This document shows positions 9,923-18,606 of a stretch of 36,490 nt of DNA, piece by piece. Numbering within the stretch: the stretch's first letter is position 1; every line of letters starts with the position of its first letter. Source of the DNA: Bordetella parapertussis (GTDB lineage Bacteria; Bacteroidota; Bacteroidia; Chitinophagales; Chitinophagaceae); NCBI GenBank assembly GCA_943331005.2, contig CALQJX020000031.1, forward strand, positions 1-36,490. The letters are read 5' to 3'. The notes beneath the pieces are model-generated. The model was not told where the DNA came from. It did no database searches and was given only the letters and a program-made list of their open reading frames with translations. A program made the translations under genes and the position numbers.

Positions 9923-10061
9923 TCTGCTTAAGGTCTACTTTAAAAGTGACAATGTAGACTTAGTAATAACTTAACATTGATAATGACTGTAAATTGCGTA
10001 AAAAAAATTGAATTATACAACTCTGCAGACTATTGATTTTATTATAATAATTGCAAATAAA

Positions 10062-10089
10062 AAAGGGAGCAGAAATATCTGCTCCCTTT
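10062..10089 (-). terminator. Hairpin terminator of pckA
   Basis: A perfect 12-bp stem (AAAGGGAGCAGA / TCTGCTCCCTTT) with loop AATA lies about 20 bases past the pckA stop. On the minus strand it continues into a T-rich run (TTTTTATTTG). Confidence 0.88.
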
Positions 10090-10110
10090 CTCAAAATATC
10101 AAATCAAATA

Positions 10111-11727
10111 TTATTGGGCGCTTTCCATAACTTTTGGTGCTGCAGAGCGTATTTCGTCATTTGCTTTGTCGGCATACTTTGCAAAGTTGTTTATGAACAG
10201 TTTTGCCAGTTCATTGGCTTTCTTGTCATAAGCTTCTTTGTCTGCCCAGGTGTTGCGTGGGTTCAGTATTTCTGAAGGAACATCAGCAACAGCAGCAGGC
10301 ATCAGCATTCCGAAAACAGGGTGTGATTCGTATGCTACATTGTCCAGTTCACCCTTCATTGCGGCAGTGATCATAGACCTTGTGTAACGCAGTTTCATAC
10401 GGCTACCTGTGCCATAAGCACCACCGCTCCAGCCTGTGTTCACCAGCCATACATTCACGTCATGGTGCAATTCAAGTTTGTTACCAAGCAACTCGGCATA
10501 TTTTGCAGGGTGCAATGGCAGGAATACGCGACCGAAACAAGCAGAGAAAGTAGTCTGTGGTTCTGTAACACCAACTTCTGTACCAGCTACTTTTGCAGTA
10601 TAACCACTGATGAAGTGGTACATTGCCTGAGCTTTGGTGAGTTTAGAGATAGGAGGCAGTATACCGAACGCATCGCAGGTAAGGAAGAAAATGTTCTTAG
10701 GCTGTCCACCGTAAGATGGTTCTTTAGCATTTTCAATGAAGTCGATCGGGTAGGCAGCACGAGTATTCTCGGTGATGCTTGCATCAGCATAATCAACTGT
10801 GTTAGTGCCTTCCTGGAACTTGATGTTCTCGAGCAGAGCACCTGGTTTGATAGCGCGGAAGATCTGTGGTTCTTTTTCTTCGCTTAGGTCTATACATTTT
10901 GCATAGCAGCCACCTTCAAAGTTGAACACAGATGTTTCTGACCAGCCATGCTCATCGTCGCCGATAAGTGCACGTTCTGGATCTGCGCTGAGGGTGGTTT
11001 TACCAGTACCGCTGAGACCAAAGAACAGTGCAACGTCGCCGTCTTTGCCTTCGTTTGCAGAGCAGTGCATGCTCAGTACTTTGTGATTGTGTGGCAGCAG
11101 GAAGTTAAGAACACCAAAGATGCCTTTCTTCATTTCGCCGGTATAGCCCGAACCGCCGATGAGTATGATGCGACGTGTGAAGTTCACAATAGTAAAGTTG
11201 CCCTGACGTGTGCTGTCAGTAGCAGAATCAGCCTGGAAGCCCGGTGCCTGCAGGATCAGCCAGTCGTGGTTCTGAGTAGCTATTTCAGCTTCATTAGGAC
11301 GAAGGAACAGATCATTACAGAAAAGATTGGCCCATGGTGTTTCGTTTACTACACGAATGTTGAGGCGGTGGGCAGGATCGGCACAAGCATATGCATCGCG
11401 CACCCACACTTCTTTACCTTCCATGTAAGCACAAACTTTATCATAAAGTTTATCGAAAGCTTCTGGTGTAAATGGAATATTTACATCACCCCAATCAACA
11501 CTGTCCTGAGTTATGGCGTCTTTTACTGTAAATTTATCCTTCGGAGAACGTCCGGTAAATTTACCTGTGCTTACACACAAAGCTCCTGTATCGTTGAGAA
11601 CACCCTGGCCGAGTTCTAAAGTTTTCTTTGTAAGTTCTTCAGGGGAAATGTTCCAGTGTGCAATTCCTACATTCAATCCAAGGTCAGTTAATTTTACTGA
11701 AGGATTTTTTCTTCCAAATTCCTGCAT
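10111..11727 (-). CDS. pckA: Phosphoenolpyruvate carboxykinase (ATP)
   Basis: This 538-residue cytosolic enzyme converts oxaloacetate plus ATP to phosphoenolpyruvate, CO2 and ADP, the entry step of gluconeogenesis. The kinase-1a P-loop GLSGTGKTT is at about residues 237-245, followed by the metal-binding IGDDEHGW loop. The N-terminal GRSPKDKF substrate motif and the NTGWSGGAYGTG region are also present. Length is normal for the ATP-dependent family (about 530-540), and the GTP-dependent family is excluded by these motifs. It stands alone, with its own TACTTTTG promoter element 34 bases upstream and a strong terminator downstream. Confidence 0.97.
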   Translation of the reverse strand: MQEFGRKNPSVKLTDLGLNVGIAHWNISPEELTKKTLELGQGVLNDTGALCVSTGKFTGRSPKDKFTVKDAITQDSVDWGDVNIPFTPEAFDKLYDKVCAYMEGKEVWVRDAYACADPAHRLNIRVVNETPWANLFCNDLFLRPNEAEIATQNHDWLILQAPGFQADSATDSTRQGNFTIVNFTRRIILIGGSGYTGEMKKGIFGVLNFLLPHNHKVLSMHCSANEGKDGDVALFFGLSGTGKTTLSADPERALIGDDEHGWSETSVFNFEGGCYAKCIDLSEEKEPQIFRAIKPGALLENIKFQEGTNTVDYADASITENTRAAYPIDFIENAKEPSYGGQPKNIFFLTCDAFGILPPISKLTKAQAMYHFISGYTAKVAGTEVGVTEPQTTFSACFGRVFLPLHPAKYAELLGNKLELHHDVNVWLVNTGWSGGAYGTGSRMKLRYTRSMITAAMKGELDNVAYESHPVFGMLMPAAVADVPSEILNPRNTWADKEAYDKKANELAKLFINNFAKYADKANDEIRSAAPKVMESAQ

Positions 11728-11760
11728 AGATTATTTTTTTATTAAGAATTTTTTAGGCGA

Positions 11761-11768
11761 CAAAAGTA
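11761..11768 (-). promoter_or_regulatory. -7 promoter element of pckA
   Basis: The minus strand reads TACTTTTG, 34 bases before the pckA ATG, nearly the same spacing as for the DUF47-pit operon. No clear -33 element was found. Confidence 0.6.
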
Positions 11769-12124
11769 ATACATAAACGTGTAATTGTCAGTATTAAATT
11801 TTTCAACTACTACAAAGTGATACTATAAAATATTTGTCCCTTTTATTATTTGGTTTGACGGGCTGAAAGTATTGTATTTACTAATAAGTAGCCTTATTGA
11901 TTGAATTTCAAGGGTCATTTACCTGTATTTGTACAAAATGATGATGTTTGAGTGTTGATACTGCACTTCGATATCGTTTAATATTACGTTCATAATTATG
12001 GTATCTGTTGTCGTTTGAGATTTGTTAAAATAGTCTAATTCCTCTTTTTACACAGGCTATTTACTCGCTTGCTGACCTCCTTAATTTGGTTTGGCGCTTG
12101 ATTGAAGACTTGATACTGACTGAA
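11769..12124. other. Intergenic region between pckA promoter and histidine kinase stop
   Basis: About 356 AT-rich bases. I see no gene, strong hairpin or repeat here. It follows the kinase stop on the minus strand and precedes the pckA promoter, so any kinase terminator must be weak or Rho-type. Confidence 0.4.
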
Positions 12125-13519
12125 TTACCGTTCTAAAGGGAAATAAAGCTCAAAAACTGCACCTTCATTAGGTATTCCTTCGCCAATAATATAGCCCTCG
12201 TGGTTCGCCATTACTCGCTGGCAAATTGCCAGCCCTATTCCTTTACCTTCATATTGCGACTGTTCTGCATGAAGACGCCTGAATATCTTAAAAATGTTAC
12301 TCAGGTGTTTGTTGTCAAAGCCGATACCATTATCAATTACAGATATACAACGGAACTTTTGTTTTTGCTGAGCTACATTAATATCTTTTAGCTTGTTGCC
12401 AGTGACTATGGTATAGGTTACATATATCTTGGGAATAGTTCCTTGTCTTGAAAATTTCAAACTATTGTCGAGCAGCGATTTGAACAATATTTTCAATTGT
12501 TGTTCATAACCGTCTATTTCAGGCATTCTTTCAAAATTTACATATGCCTTCTTATTGTAGATCTCTTCCGACATTTCTGAGATAACTTCATCAACTATTT
12601 TATTGAGGTCGCATCCTTTTTTGCTTTCATTGGTTTCGGCCAGATTGGTTAGACTCACCAGATTGGATATCAGTACCTGCATTTTACCTGCAGAGTTGTT
12701 GATACGCTCTAATGTATTCTGGTTGGTTTCTTCATTGCCGCTATTTTTTCGGATCATGAGCATATTACTGAATACCTGGATCTTGCGAAGTGGCTCTTGC
12801 AGATCATGAGATATGGCATAGGCAATATCCTGCAGATCTCCATGAGATCGTTTCAGGTCTATTACTTTGGCCTTCAATTCTTCCTGATAGAGCATACCAG
12901 ACCTGAGCAGCTTCATGAGTAACATGAAAAGTACAAGCGTAATGATACAGAATATAAAAAGTAATGATTTTAAAGTGTTGGTAGCCAGCTGTTCATAGAA
13001 TTGTTGTTTTTTAAAACGTTCAGATAGCAAGGAGTCTTCTACATCATGCATCGCATTGATGGTCTGATTAGATGCTATCATAAATTTGCGACCCTCAAAA
13101 TAGTATGGACTGGCATCCTTAGAGTGGGCAGAATCTATATATGCAAGATTCTTTAGAGCAAATTGTATTCTCGAATCTATACTCTTCTTCAGAAATATAA
13201 TATTCTTTGTTTGTAAAGGATTGCCAATAACCAATCGGCCCAGAATATCGAGAGATGGTTCAAGGCTATCAATAGCACTTTTTACTGTTCTCAGGTAGCT
13301 GGTATCATTGGTGAGTATATATCCTCGTTCCCATCTGTCAATATCTTTAAGGTAAACCTCTGTTTTGTACAACATTCTGATTACCAGATTGCTGTGAACC
13401 ACATCTGCAGAATATTCAGTAAAAGTTGTGTACCGTTCTATTGAAAATAACGATAGGGTCACCATTACTATAAAAGAGGTGCAGAAGGCAATAAATATCA
13501 GTACCAGTTTCCTTTTCAT
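12125..13519 (-). CDS. Membrane sensor histidine kinase with CHASE3 domain
   Basis: This is a 464-residue two-component sensor. The start chosen is the ATG at 13519 (MKRKLVLIF). An ATG at 13537 would lie inside a promoter-like element. The first membrane segment is at about residues 4-24. A helical extracytoplasmic CHASE3-type sensor follows (DRWERGYILTND, then VKSAIDSLEP), then a second membrane segment (LLFIFCIITLVLFMLLMKLL). The HisKA helix carries the phosphoacceptor His238 in AISHDLQEPLRK. The ATPase domain has its N box (LLDNSLKFS), G1 (DNGIGF), F box (FKIFRRLH) and G2 (GKGIGLAICQRV). All catalytic boxes are intact. No response regulator is adjacent, so its partner and signal are unknown. 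Confidence 0.92.
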   Translation of the reverse strand: MKRKLVLIFIAFCTSFIVMVTLSLFSIERYTTFTEYSADVVHSNLVIRMLYKTEVYLKDIDRWERGYILTNDTSYLRTVKSAIDSLEPSLDILGRLVIGNPLQTKNIIFLKKSIDSRIQFALKNLAYIDSAHSKDASPYYFEGRKFMIASNQTINAMHDVEDSLLSERFKKQQFYEQLATNTLKSLLFIFCIITLVLFMLLMKLLRSGMLYQEELKAKVIDLKRSHGDLQDIAYAISHDLQEPLRKIQVFSNMLMIRKNSGNEETNQNTLERINNSAGKMQVLISNLVSLTNLAETNESKKGCDLNKIVDEVISEMSEEIYNKKAYVNFERMPEIDGYEQQLKILFKSLLDNSLKFSRQGTIPKIYVTYTIVTGNKLKDINVAQQKQKFRCISVIDNGIGFDNKHLSNIFKIFRRLHAEQSQYEGKGIGLAICQRVMANHEGYIIGEGIPNEGAVFELYFPLER

Positions 13520-13534
13520 AGGATATTCCTGTAT

Positions 13535-13542
13535 CAAAACTA
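13535..13542 (-). promoter_or_regulatory. -7 promoter element of the histidine kinase
   Basis: TAGTTTTG on the minus strand matches TAnnTTTG and overlaps the ATG at 13537. Transcription from it would begin after that ATG, which supports translation from 13519. Confidence 0.45.
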
Positions 13543-13635
13543 AACTATGTTCCCTACTTATTGTACGTTTTTATTAACACTTCTTCAGAATTCCTGTTGT
13601 CAATAATGTGTAATTTGCGCCAAAGAAGCTGCAAT

Positions 13636-15153
13636 ATGATCCGATTGTCTGGTATATGTATTTTACTACTTTTTATGACCCTGCAATCATTTGCTATAGA
13701 TGCATCTGTAAACCACGGTTTGTTATACAAGTTCGATAGTGCAGGAAAAACTTATATGCCCACTTTGGAGCTATACTGGCAGATCAATCCTCGTTCGCTG
13801 CATTTTGTTACCAATACTTCGAAAAAGATCATAGCCCGTATAAAAACGGATATTTTTATTTATGATGATACAGGGCTGATCAAGGAAGATCACTTCGTAG
13901 CCCAGACCAATCCACGCTCCAATGTAGATGAGCTTGCTTCACTTAATATCCTTGAACTAAGAAAGTATACGGTGAAGAATGGAAAATTGAAGTTTAAATT
14001 CACTTTGACTGATGTAAATGATTCAGCATCAGTTTTTAAATATGAAGATAGTTTGGTGGTTGCTCAAGACAAGGGCAAGCCATTTTACAGCGAAATTCAA
14101 TTGCTCGATACGTTCTTTTCCTTCCCTAATCCTACTCCTTTCGAAAAGAACGGGAAGCAACATATTCCGCTATGTGCCAATTTTCTGGATGATAATAAAA
14201 GAACACTGCATTACTATGCCGAACTGTACGACATAGAATCAGTAAAACCCGATCATTATCCGTTGGTACACAAGTTGCGAATAGCAAAGAAGCAAAATGA
14301 CGGATATTTCCCTGAAATGGGGACATCAGATACAATTCTTAGTAAACGTGTTCCCAATATTCTAGGTAGTATACCTATTGGTAAACTCACTTCGGGCAAC
14401 TACTATATAGTAGCTTCGCTGGAAGATAAGTATGGCGCAGTACTGGCAACAAGCAGTTGTTTTTTTCAGAGGATGAATCTGCACCCCGAAAAATCTACCG
14501 TTGAGAAAAAGGTGATCAAAGACGTACTGGCAGATTCGGCTATGGAGCACGTAACGCTGCTGAATCTGGACAAAACCTTCATGTCAAAATATTCTCTGGC
14601 GCAGGTAAGGGCCATTCTCAAAATGTTACTGCCTGTCAGTGATCCTATGCAGACCAGTACCATCAATAATTTTCTGAAGAACCCGGATGAGATGTATATG
14701 CGTTACTATGTATACAACTACTTTCTGGCATTAAATGAAAAAGAACCTGCCAAAGCATGGAAGGAATATTCAGATAAGGTAATGGATGTGAATAAGAAAT
14801 TTACAGCTCAGGGCACTGCCGGCTACGAAACAGAACGTGGTTTCATATACCTGAGATATGGTGTGCCAACAGATATCATTACTGTTACCAACGAAACAGG
14901 TGCCTTGCCATACGAGATCTGGCAGTACAATAACCTTACACAGTTCAGCAACAAAAAAGAGCTCACCAATTCATTATTCCTTTTCTACAAACCCGGACAA
15001 ATGATTGGCGACTACAGATTACTGCATTCTACTGTGTCTGGTGAGATGATCAATGCTGCATGGCGAATGTATCTCTATGCTACAACCAGTTCCTCTTCGG
15101 GGTCAGGTATCAACACTAATTCAAGAGCAGAGCAGTATTTTGGCAACAGGTAA
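13636..15153 (+). CDS. Secreted GWxTD-domain-type protein
   Basis: This is a 505-residue exported protein if started at ATG 13636, which opens directly into a signal peptide (MIRLSGICILLLFMTLQSFA). The longer frame from 13561 uses TTG and puts 25 polar residues ahead of the signal, so it is unlikely. The central part resembles a beta-rich extracellular domain. The C-terminal 130 residues resemble the GWxTD domain of Bacteroidota, with GYETERGFIYLRYGVP in place of the namesake GWxTDRG, then EIWQY and YRLLHS. Trp to Tyr and Asp to Glu changes make the motif divergent. The molecular function of the family is unknown. It is divergent from the histidine kinase across about 115 bases, which could hint at shared regulation. 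Confidence 0.75.
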   Translation: MIRLSGICILLLFMTLQSFAIDASVNHGLLYKFDSAGKTYMPTLELYWQINPRSLHFVTNTSKKIIARIKTDIFIYDDTGLIKEDHFVAQTNPRSNVDELASLNILELRKYTVKNGKLKFKFTLTDVNDSASVFKYEDSLVVAQDKGKPFYSEIQLLDTFFSFPNPTPFEKNGKQHIPLCANFLDDNKRTLHYYAELYDIESVKPDHYPLVHKLRIAKKQNDGYFPEMGTSDTILSKRVPNILGSIPIGKLTSGNYYIVASLEDKYGAVLATSSCFFQRMNLHPEKSTVEKKVIKDVLADSAMEHVTLLNLDKTFMSKYSLAQVRAILKMLLPVSDPMQTSTINNFLKNPDEMYMRYYVYNYFLALNEKEPAKAWKEYSDKVMDVNKKFTAQGTAGYETERGFIYLRYGVPTDIITVTNETGALPYEIWQYNNLTQFSNKKELTNSLFLFYKPGQMIGDYRLLHSTVSGEMINAAWRMYLYATTSSSSGSGINTNSRAEQYFGNR

Positions 15154-15259
15154 TAACCTCAATGGGGGGATTCTTTAGTTAAAGCGATCTACTTGCTACA
15201 CAAATACACCGAAATACATTTATTTTGGTCATTATTCAGAAAAGGTAAAATTCTTATTT

Positions 15260-17374
15260 ATGAAGGTAAGTACTATTTGTACCACATTTTTATTGACAGG
15301 CATTATGGCGCACGCGCAGCAATCGGCTTTTAAAGGACAATATCCTGCTACCGGCAAAGGAACGCAGGTCGATGATTATTTCGGCACCAAGGTTCAGGAT
15401 CCGTATCGCTGGCTGGAAGATGATATGTCTGAAGATACAAAAAAATGGGTAGTAGCCCAGAATAAAGTAACCAACGACTACCTGGCAAAGATACCGTTCA
15501 GAGATGCTATTAAAAAGCGCCTCACTCAGTTGTGGAATTATGAGAAATACAGTGCCCCTTTCAAAGAAGGTGCGTATACCTATTTCTACAAAAATAACGG
15601 ATTGCAGAACCAGAGTATACTTTACCGCCAGAAGGGTAATGGCACTCCCGAAGTATTTCTGGATCCCAATAAATTCTCTGCAGATGGTACCAGTTCTCTG
15701 CAAGGCATCAGTTTCACCAAGGATGGTTCGTTGGCAGCGTATCAGGTAAGCGAGGGCGGGTCAGACTGGCGCAAGGTGATAGTGATAGATACCAAAACCG
15801 GTAAAAAAGTTGATGACACCCTTATGGATGTGAAATTCAGTGGCACATCCTGGTACAGGAACGAAGGGTTTTATTACAGCAGCTACGATAAGCCGAAGGG
15901 TAGTCAGCTGTCTGAAAAGACACAGATACACAAGCTGTTTTACCACAAACTGGGTACGCCTCAGAATCAGGATAAACTGATATTCGGAGGTGAAACAACG
16001 CCAAGGAGGTATATAGGTGGCGGTGTTACCGAAGATGAGCGTTTCCTGGTGATATCTGCAGCAAATGCCACTTATGGCAATGAGCTGTATATTCAGGACC
16101 TTTCTAAACCCGGCGCTCCTATAGTGCCTGTTGTAACCGGCTTCGATTTTGAGCAGGATGTTGTGTACAATGATAATTCTAAACTTTACATTATTACCAA
16201 TCAGGATGCGCCCAATCGTAAACTGGTGGTAGTAGATGCCGCTAATCCTACCAAACAAAACTGGAAGACCATATTACAGGAAGCTAAGTTTCCGCTCAGT
16301 ATATCTTCTTGCGGCCAGAAATTGTTTGCTTCATACATAGAAGATGCGGTTTCAAAAGTGTATCAGGTGAATCTGGACGGTGTAAGGGAAAAGGAAATAG
16401 TATTGCCGGGTCTGGGTACTGCAGGTGGTTTTGGCGGAAAGATGGATGAAATGGAGACTTACTACACTTACACTTCATACGTTTATCCTCCTACCATTTT
16501 CAAGTATGATATAAGGACAGGAAAGTCTGAGATCTACAAAGTAGCCGGCGTAAAGTTCGATCCTTCTTTGTACGAAAGCAAGCAGGTGTTCTACAACTCT
16601 GCCGATGGCGAAAGGATACCAATGATCATAACTTACAAAAAAGGAGTAAAGTTAAATGGCAAGAACCCTGTTTTGCTATATGGTTATGGTGGTTTCAGTG
16701 TCAGCCTCACTCCTTCATTCAGTGTCAGCAATCTGGTGTTTATGGAAAATGGCGGTGTATATGCAGTTGCCAACCTGCGTGGTGGTGGCGAGTATGGCGA
16801 CAAATGGCATGATGCCGGTACCAAAACCAGCAAGCAGAATGTATTTAACGACTTCATAGCTGCCGGCGAATACCTTATCAAAGAACAATACACTTCTAAA
16901 GATTATCTGGCTATCTCAGGTGGATCTAATGGTGGTTTGCTTGTTGGCGCATGTCTCACTCAGCGTCCCGATCTGTTCAAGGTTTGTTTCCCTGCAGTAG
17001 GTGTTATGGATATGCTGCGCTACAACAAGTTCACCGCTGGTGCCGGCTGGTCATACGACTACGGTACTGCAGAAGACAGCAAGGAAATGTTTGAGTATCT
17101 CTATAAATACTCTCCTGTACACAATGTGAAGAAACAAGCATATCCTGCTACTATGGTCACCACCGGCGATCATGACGACAGGGTAGTGCCAGCACACTCT
17201 TTCAAGTTTGCTGCCGCTCTACAGGCTGGTCAGACTGCAAACAACCCTACACTCATTCGTATAGAAACAAAAGCTGGTCATGGTGCCGGTAAACCTACAG
17301 ATATGATCATTGCAGAGCAGGCCGATAAATGGTCTTTCCTGCTTTACAATATGGGTCTTACTTACAAGGGTTAA
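15260..17374 (+). CDS. Secreted prolyl oligopeptidase (S9A serine peptidase)
   Basis: This 704-residue peptidase should cleave short peptides after proline. A signal peptide (MKVSTICTTFLLTGIMAHAQ) predicts export to the periplasm. The N-terminal hallmark PYRWLEDD follows, then a seven-bladed propeller that gates the active site, then an alpha/beta hydrolase domain. Catalytic Ser556 lies in SGGSNGG, the Asp is in DHDDRVVP (about residues 637-644), and His674 is in AGHGAG. All three are present and the length is typical of the family. It appears monocistronic: 106 bases separate it from the upstream gene, and a hairpin terminator follows. Confidence 0.95.
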   Translation: MKVSTICTTFLLTGIMAHAQQSAFKGQYPATGKGTQVDDYFGTKVQDPYRWLEDDMSEDTKKWVVAQNKVTNDYLAKIPFRDAIKKRLTQLWNYEKYSAPFKEGAYTYFYKNNGLQNQSILYRQKGNGTPEVFLDPNKFSADGTSSLQGISFTKDGSLAAYQVSEGGSDWRKVIVIDTKTGKKVDDTLMDVKFSGTSWYRNEGFYYSSYDKPKGSQLSEKTQIHKLFYHKLGTPQNQDKLIFGGETTPRRYIGGGVTEDERFLVISAANATYGNELYIQDLSKPGAPIVPVVTGFDFEQDVVYNDNSKLYIITNQDAPNRKLVVVDAANPTKQNWKTILQEAKFPLSISSCGQKLFASYIEDAVSKVYQVNLDGVREKEIVLPGLGTAGGFGGKMDEMETYYTYTSYVYPPTIFKYDIRTGKSEIYKVAGVKFDPSLYESKQVFYNSADGERIPMIITYKKGVKLNGKNPVLLYGYGGFSVSLTPSFSVSNLVFMENGGVYAVANLRGGGEYGDKWHDAGTKTSKQNVFNDFIAAGEYLIKEQYTSKDYLAISGGSNGGLLVGACLTQRPDLFKVCFPAVGVMDMLRYNKFTAGAGWSYDYGTAEDSKEMFEYLYKYSPVHNVKKQAYPATMVTTGDHDDRVVPAHSFKFAAALQAGQTANNPTLIRIETKAGHGAGKPTDMIIAEQADKWSFLLYNMGLTYKG

Positions 17375-17407
17375 TTGATTAACATGCAATTTCTTATCAT
17401 TTTTATG

Positions 17408-17436
17408 CAATGCCACACTTCAATAGTGTGGCATTG
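17408..17436 (+). terminator. Hairpin after the prolyl oligopeptidase gene
   Basis: A perfect 11-bp stem (CAATGCCACAC / GTGTGGCATTG) with a 7-base loop starts about 34 bases past the stop and is followed by TTGTTTATGG. The T-run is modest. Confidence 0.7.
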
Positions 17437-17464
17437 TTGTTTATGGGTGGTATATTCACAAAAA

Positions 17465-17490
17465 ATGCCGCACTTTTCAGAGTGCGGCAT
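17465..17490. terminator. Bidirectional hairpin terminator between convergent genes
   Basis: A 10-bp stem (ATGCCGCACT / AGTGCGGCAT) with a 6-base loop. On the minus strand it is followed by TTTTTTG, fitting the aldolase gene. On the plus strand a run of nine T follows shortly. It shares its GCC-CAC arm pattern with the hairpin at 17408. Confidence 0.82.
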
Positions 17491-17515
17491 CCTGTTATGT
17501 TTTTTTTTAATATGC

Positions 17516-18169
17516 TTATTGCATAGATTTTGCATCTTTCAGGAACTGTTCCAGACCCAGGTCGGTAAGCGGGTGCTTCAGCAGACCCAGAATAGAGTTG
17601 AGCGGACAGGTGCAAACATCGGCACCGGCTTCTGCACAACGAACAATATGCAACGGGTTGCGGATAGAAGCAGCAAGTACCTCTGTCATAAAGCCCTGAG
17701 AGTTGTAAATGTTCACGATCTGCTCTATCAGTTGCACACCATCCCAGCTACTGTCGTCTATACGGCCTATGAAAGGAGATACGAATGTAGCACCTGCTTT
17801 TGCAGCCAGTATTGCCTGACCGGCAGAGAATACCAGTGTACAATTGGTCTGGATACCATTGTCGGTAAACCATTTTATAGCCTTGATGCCATCTTTTATC
17901 ATTGGCACCTTCACAACTATATTCTTGTGTATAGCAGCAAGTTTCTTACCTTCTTCTATTATCTCTTCAAAGGTTACACCCAGTACTTCTGCACTTACCG
18001 GACCATCCACCATTTCGCAAATGGTCTTGTAATGAGCGGCAGTTGCTTCTGTACCTTTAATGCCTTCTTTGGCCATAAGCGATGGGTTGGTGGTTACACC
18101 ATCGAGGATACCCAAGTCATTCGCTTCCTTGATCTGGGCAAGATTTGCTGTGTCAATAAAAAATTTCAT
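17516..18169 (-). CDS. fsa: Small transaldolase / fructose-6-phosphate aldolase
   Basis: This 217-residue TIM-barrel enzyme belongs to the short transaldolase family (TalC/Fsa). It starts with the family signature MKFFIDTANLAQIKEA, followed by GVTTNPSL. The Schiff-base lysine is Lys87 in IVVKVPM. Members either transfer dihydroxyacetone units in the pentose phosphate pathway or cleave fructose 6-phosphate. Sequence alone does not separate the two activities, although many Bacteroidota proteins of this length are annotated as transaldolase. It has its own -7 element 20 bases before the ATG and a terminator shared with the convergent peptidase gene. Confidence 0.93.
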   Translation of the reverse strand: MKFFIDTANLAQIKEANDLGILDGVTTNPSLMAKEGIKGTEATAAHYKTICEMVDGPVSAEVLGVTFEEIIEEGKKLAAIHKNIVVKVPMIKDGIKAIKWFTDNGIQTNCTLVFSAGQAILAAKAGATFVSPFIGRIDDSSWDGVQLIEQIVNIYNSQGFMTEVLAASIRNPLHIVRCAEAGADVCTCPLNSILGLLKHPLTDLGLEQFLKDAKSMQ

Positions 18170-18188
18170 GTATCTATATTTTCTTCGT

Positions 18189-18196
18189 CAAAATTA
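18189..18196 (-). promoter_or_regulatory. -7 promoter element of the transaldolase gene
   Basis: TAATTTTG on the minus strand, 20 bases before the ATG, matches TAnnTTTG. Confidence 0.5.
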
Positions 18197-18268
18197 GACA
18201 AATAAAGGGGAAATGAGAATTAAAATAAGCTGATAATTACACAATGTGCAGGATGGTATGTTGCGCCA

Positions 18269-18445
18269 TTACTGTTGGGAGTTTCTCATCATGGCACCTT
18301 TTATCACAAAATACAAACCCACTACGATCCATATCATAGTAGCCATAAGTGTATTTGTAGTAGTACCGGGGGTGTTGTAGCTTATATAGAACGCTCTGAC
18401 ACCAAAGATCAGCAAAATCAGGCCGATGATCATTCTCCATTTCAT
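18269..18445 (-). CDS. Small membrane protein, 58 residues
   Basis: This short gene starts MKWRMIIGLILLIFGVRAFY and has two predicted membrane segments: residues about 5-20, and MATMIWIVVGLYFVIKGAMM near the C-terminus. A longer frame from 18484 begins inside the promoter-like element at 18484-18491, so the ATG at 18445 is preferred. I do not recognise a family beyond a generic two-helix inner-membrane protein. It lies upstream of the aldolase gene on the same strand, but 99 bases and a separate -7 element intervene. The hydrophobic pattern and own promoter support a real gene. Confidence 0.6.
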   Translation of the reverse strand: MKWRMIIGLILLIFGVRAFYISYNTPGTTTNTLMATMIWIVVGLYFVIKGAMMRNSQQ

Positions 18446-18483
18446 ACTGCAAATATGGGCAGTATTGACTGAATACAAAAACA

Positions 18484-18491
18484 CAAATTTA
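18484..18491 (-). promoter_or_regulatory. -7 promoter element of the small membrane protein gene
   Basis: TAAATTTG on the minus strand, 39 bases before the ATG at 18445. Confidence 0.45.
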
Positions 18492-18566
18492 AGTCAAGTA
18501 GAGTATTTGATATTTACTGTTATGTCTGGGTTAATATTATTGCCAAGGTTTTAACAAAGGAAGATG

Positions 18567-18574
18567 TACATTTG
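18567..18574 (+). promoter_or_regulatory. -7 promoter element of the GH3 gene
   Basis: TACATTTG lies 33 bases before the GH3 ATG. A TTG at 18540-18542 is a possible -33 element, but the 24-base spacing is longer than usual. Confidence 0.55.
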
Positions 18575-18606
18575 TCTCTGTTTTTTCTAAACAATTAAAG
18601 GCACAA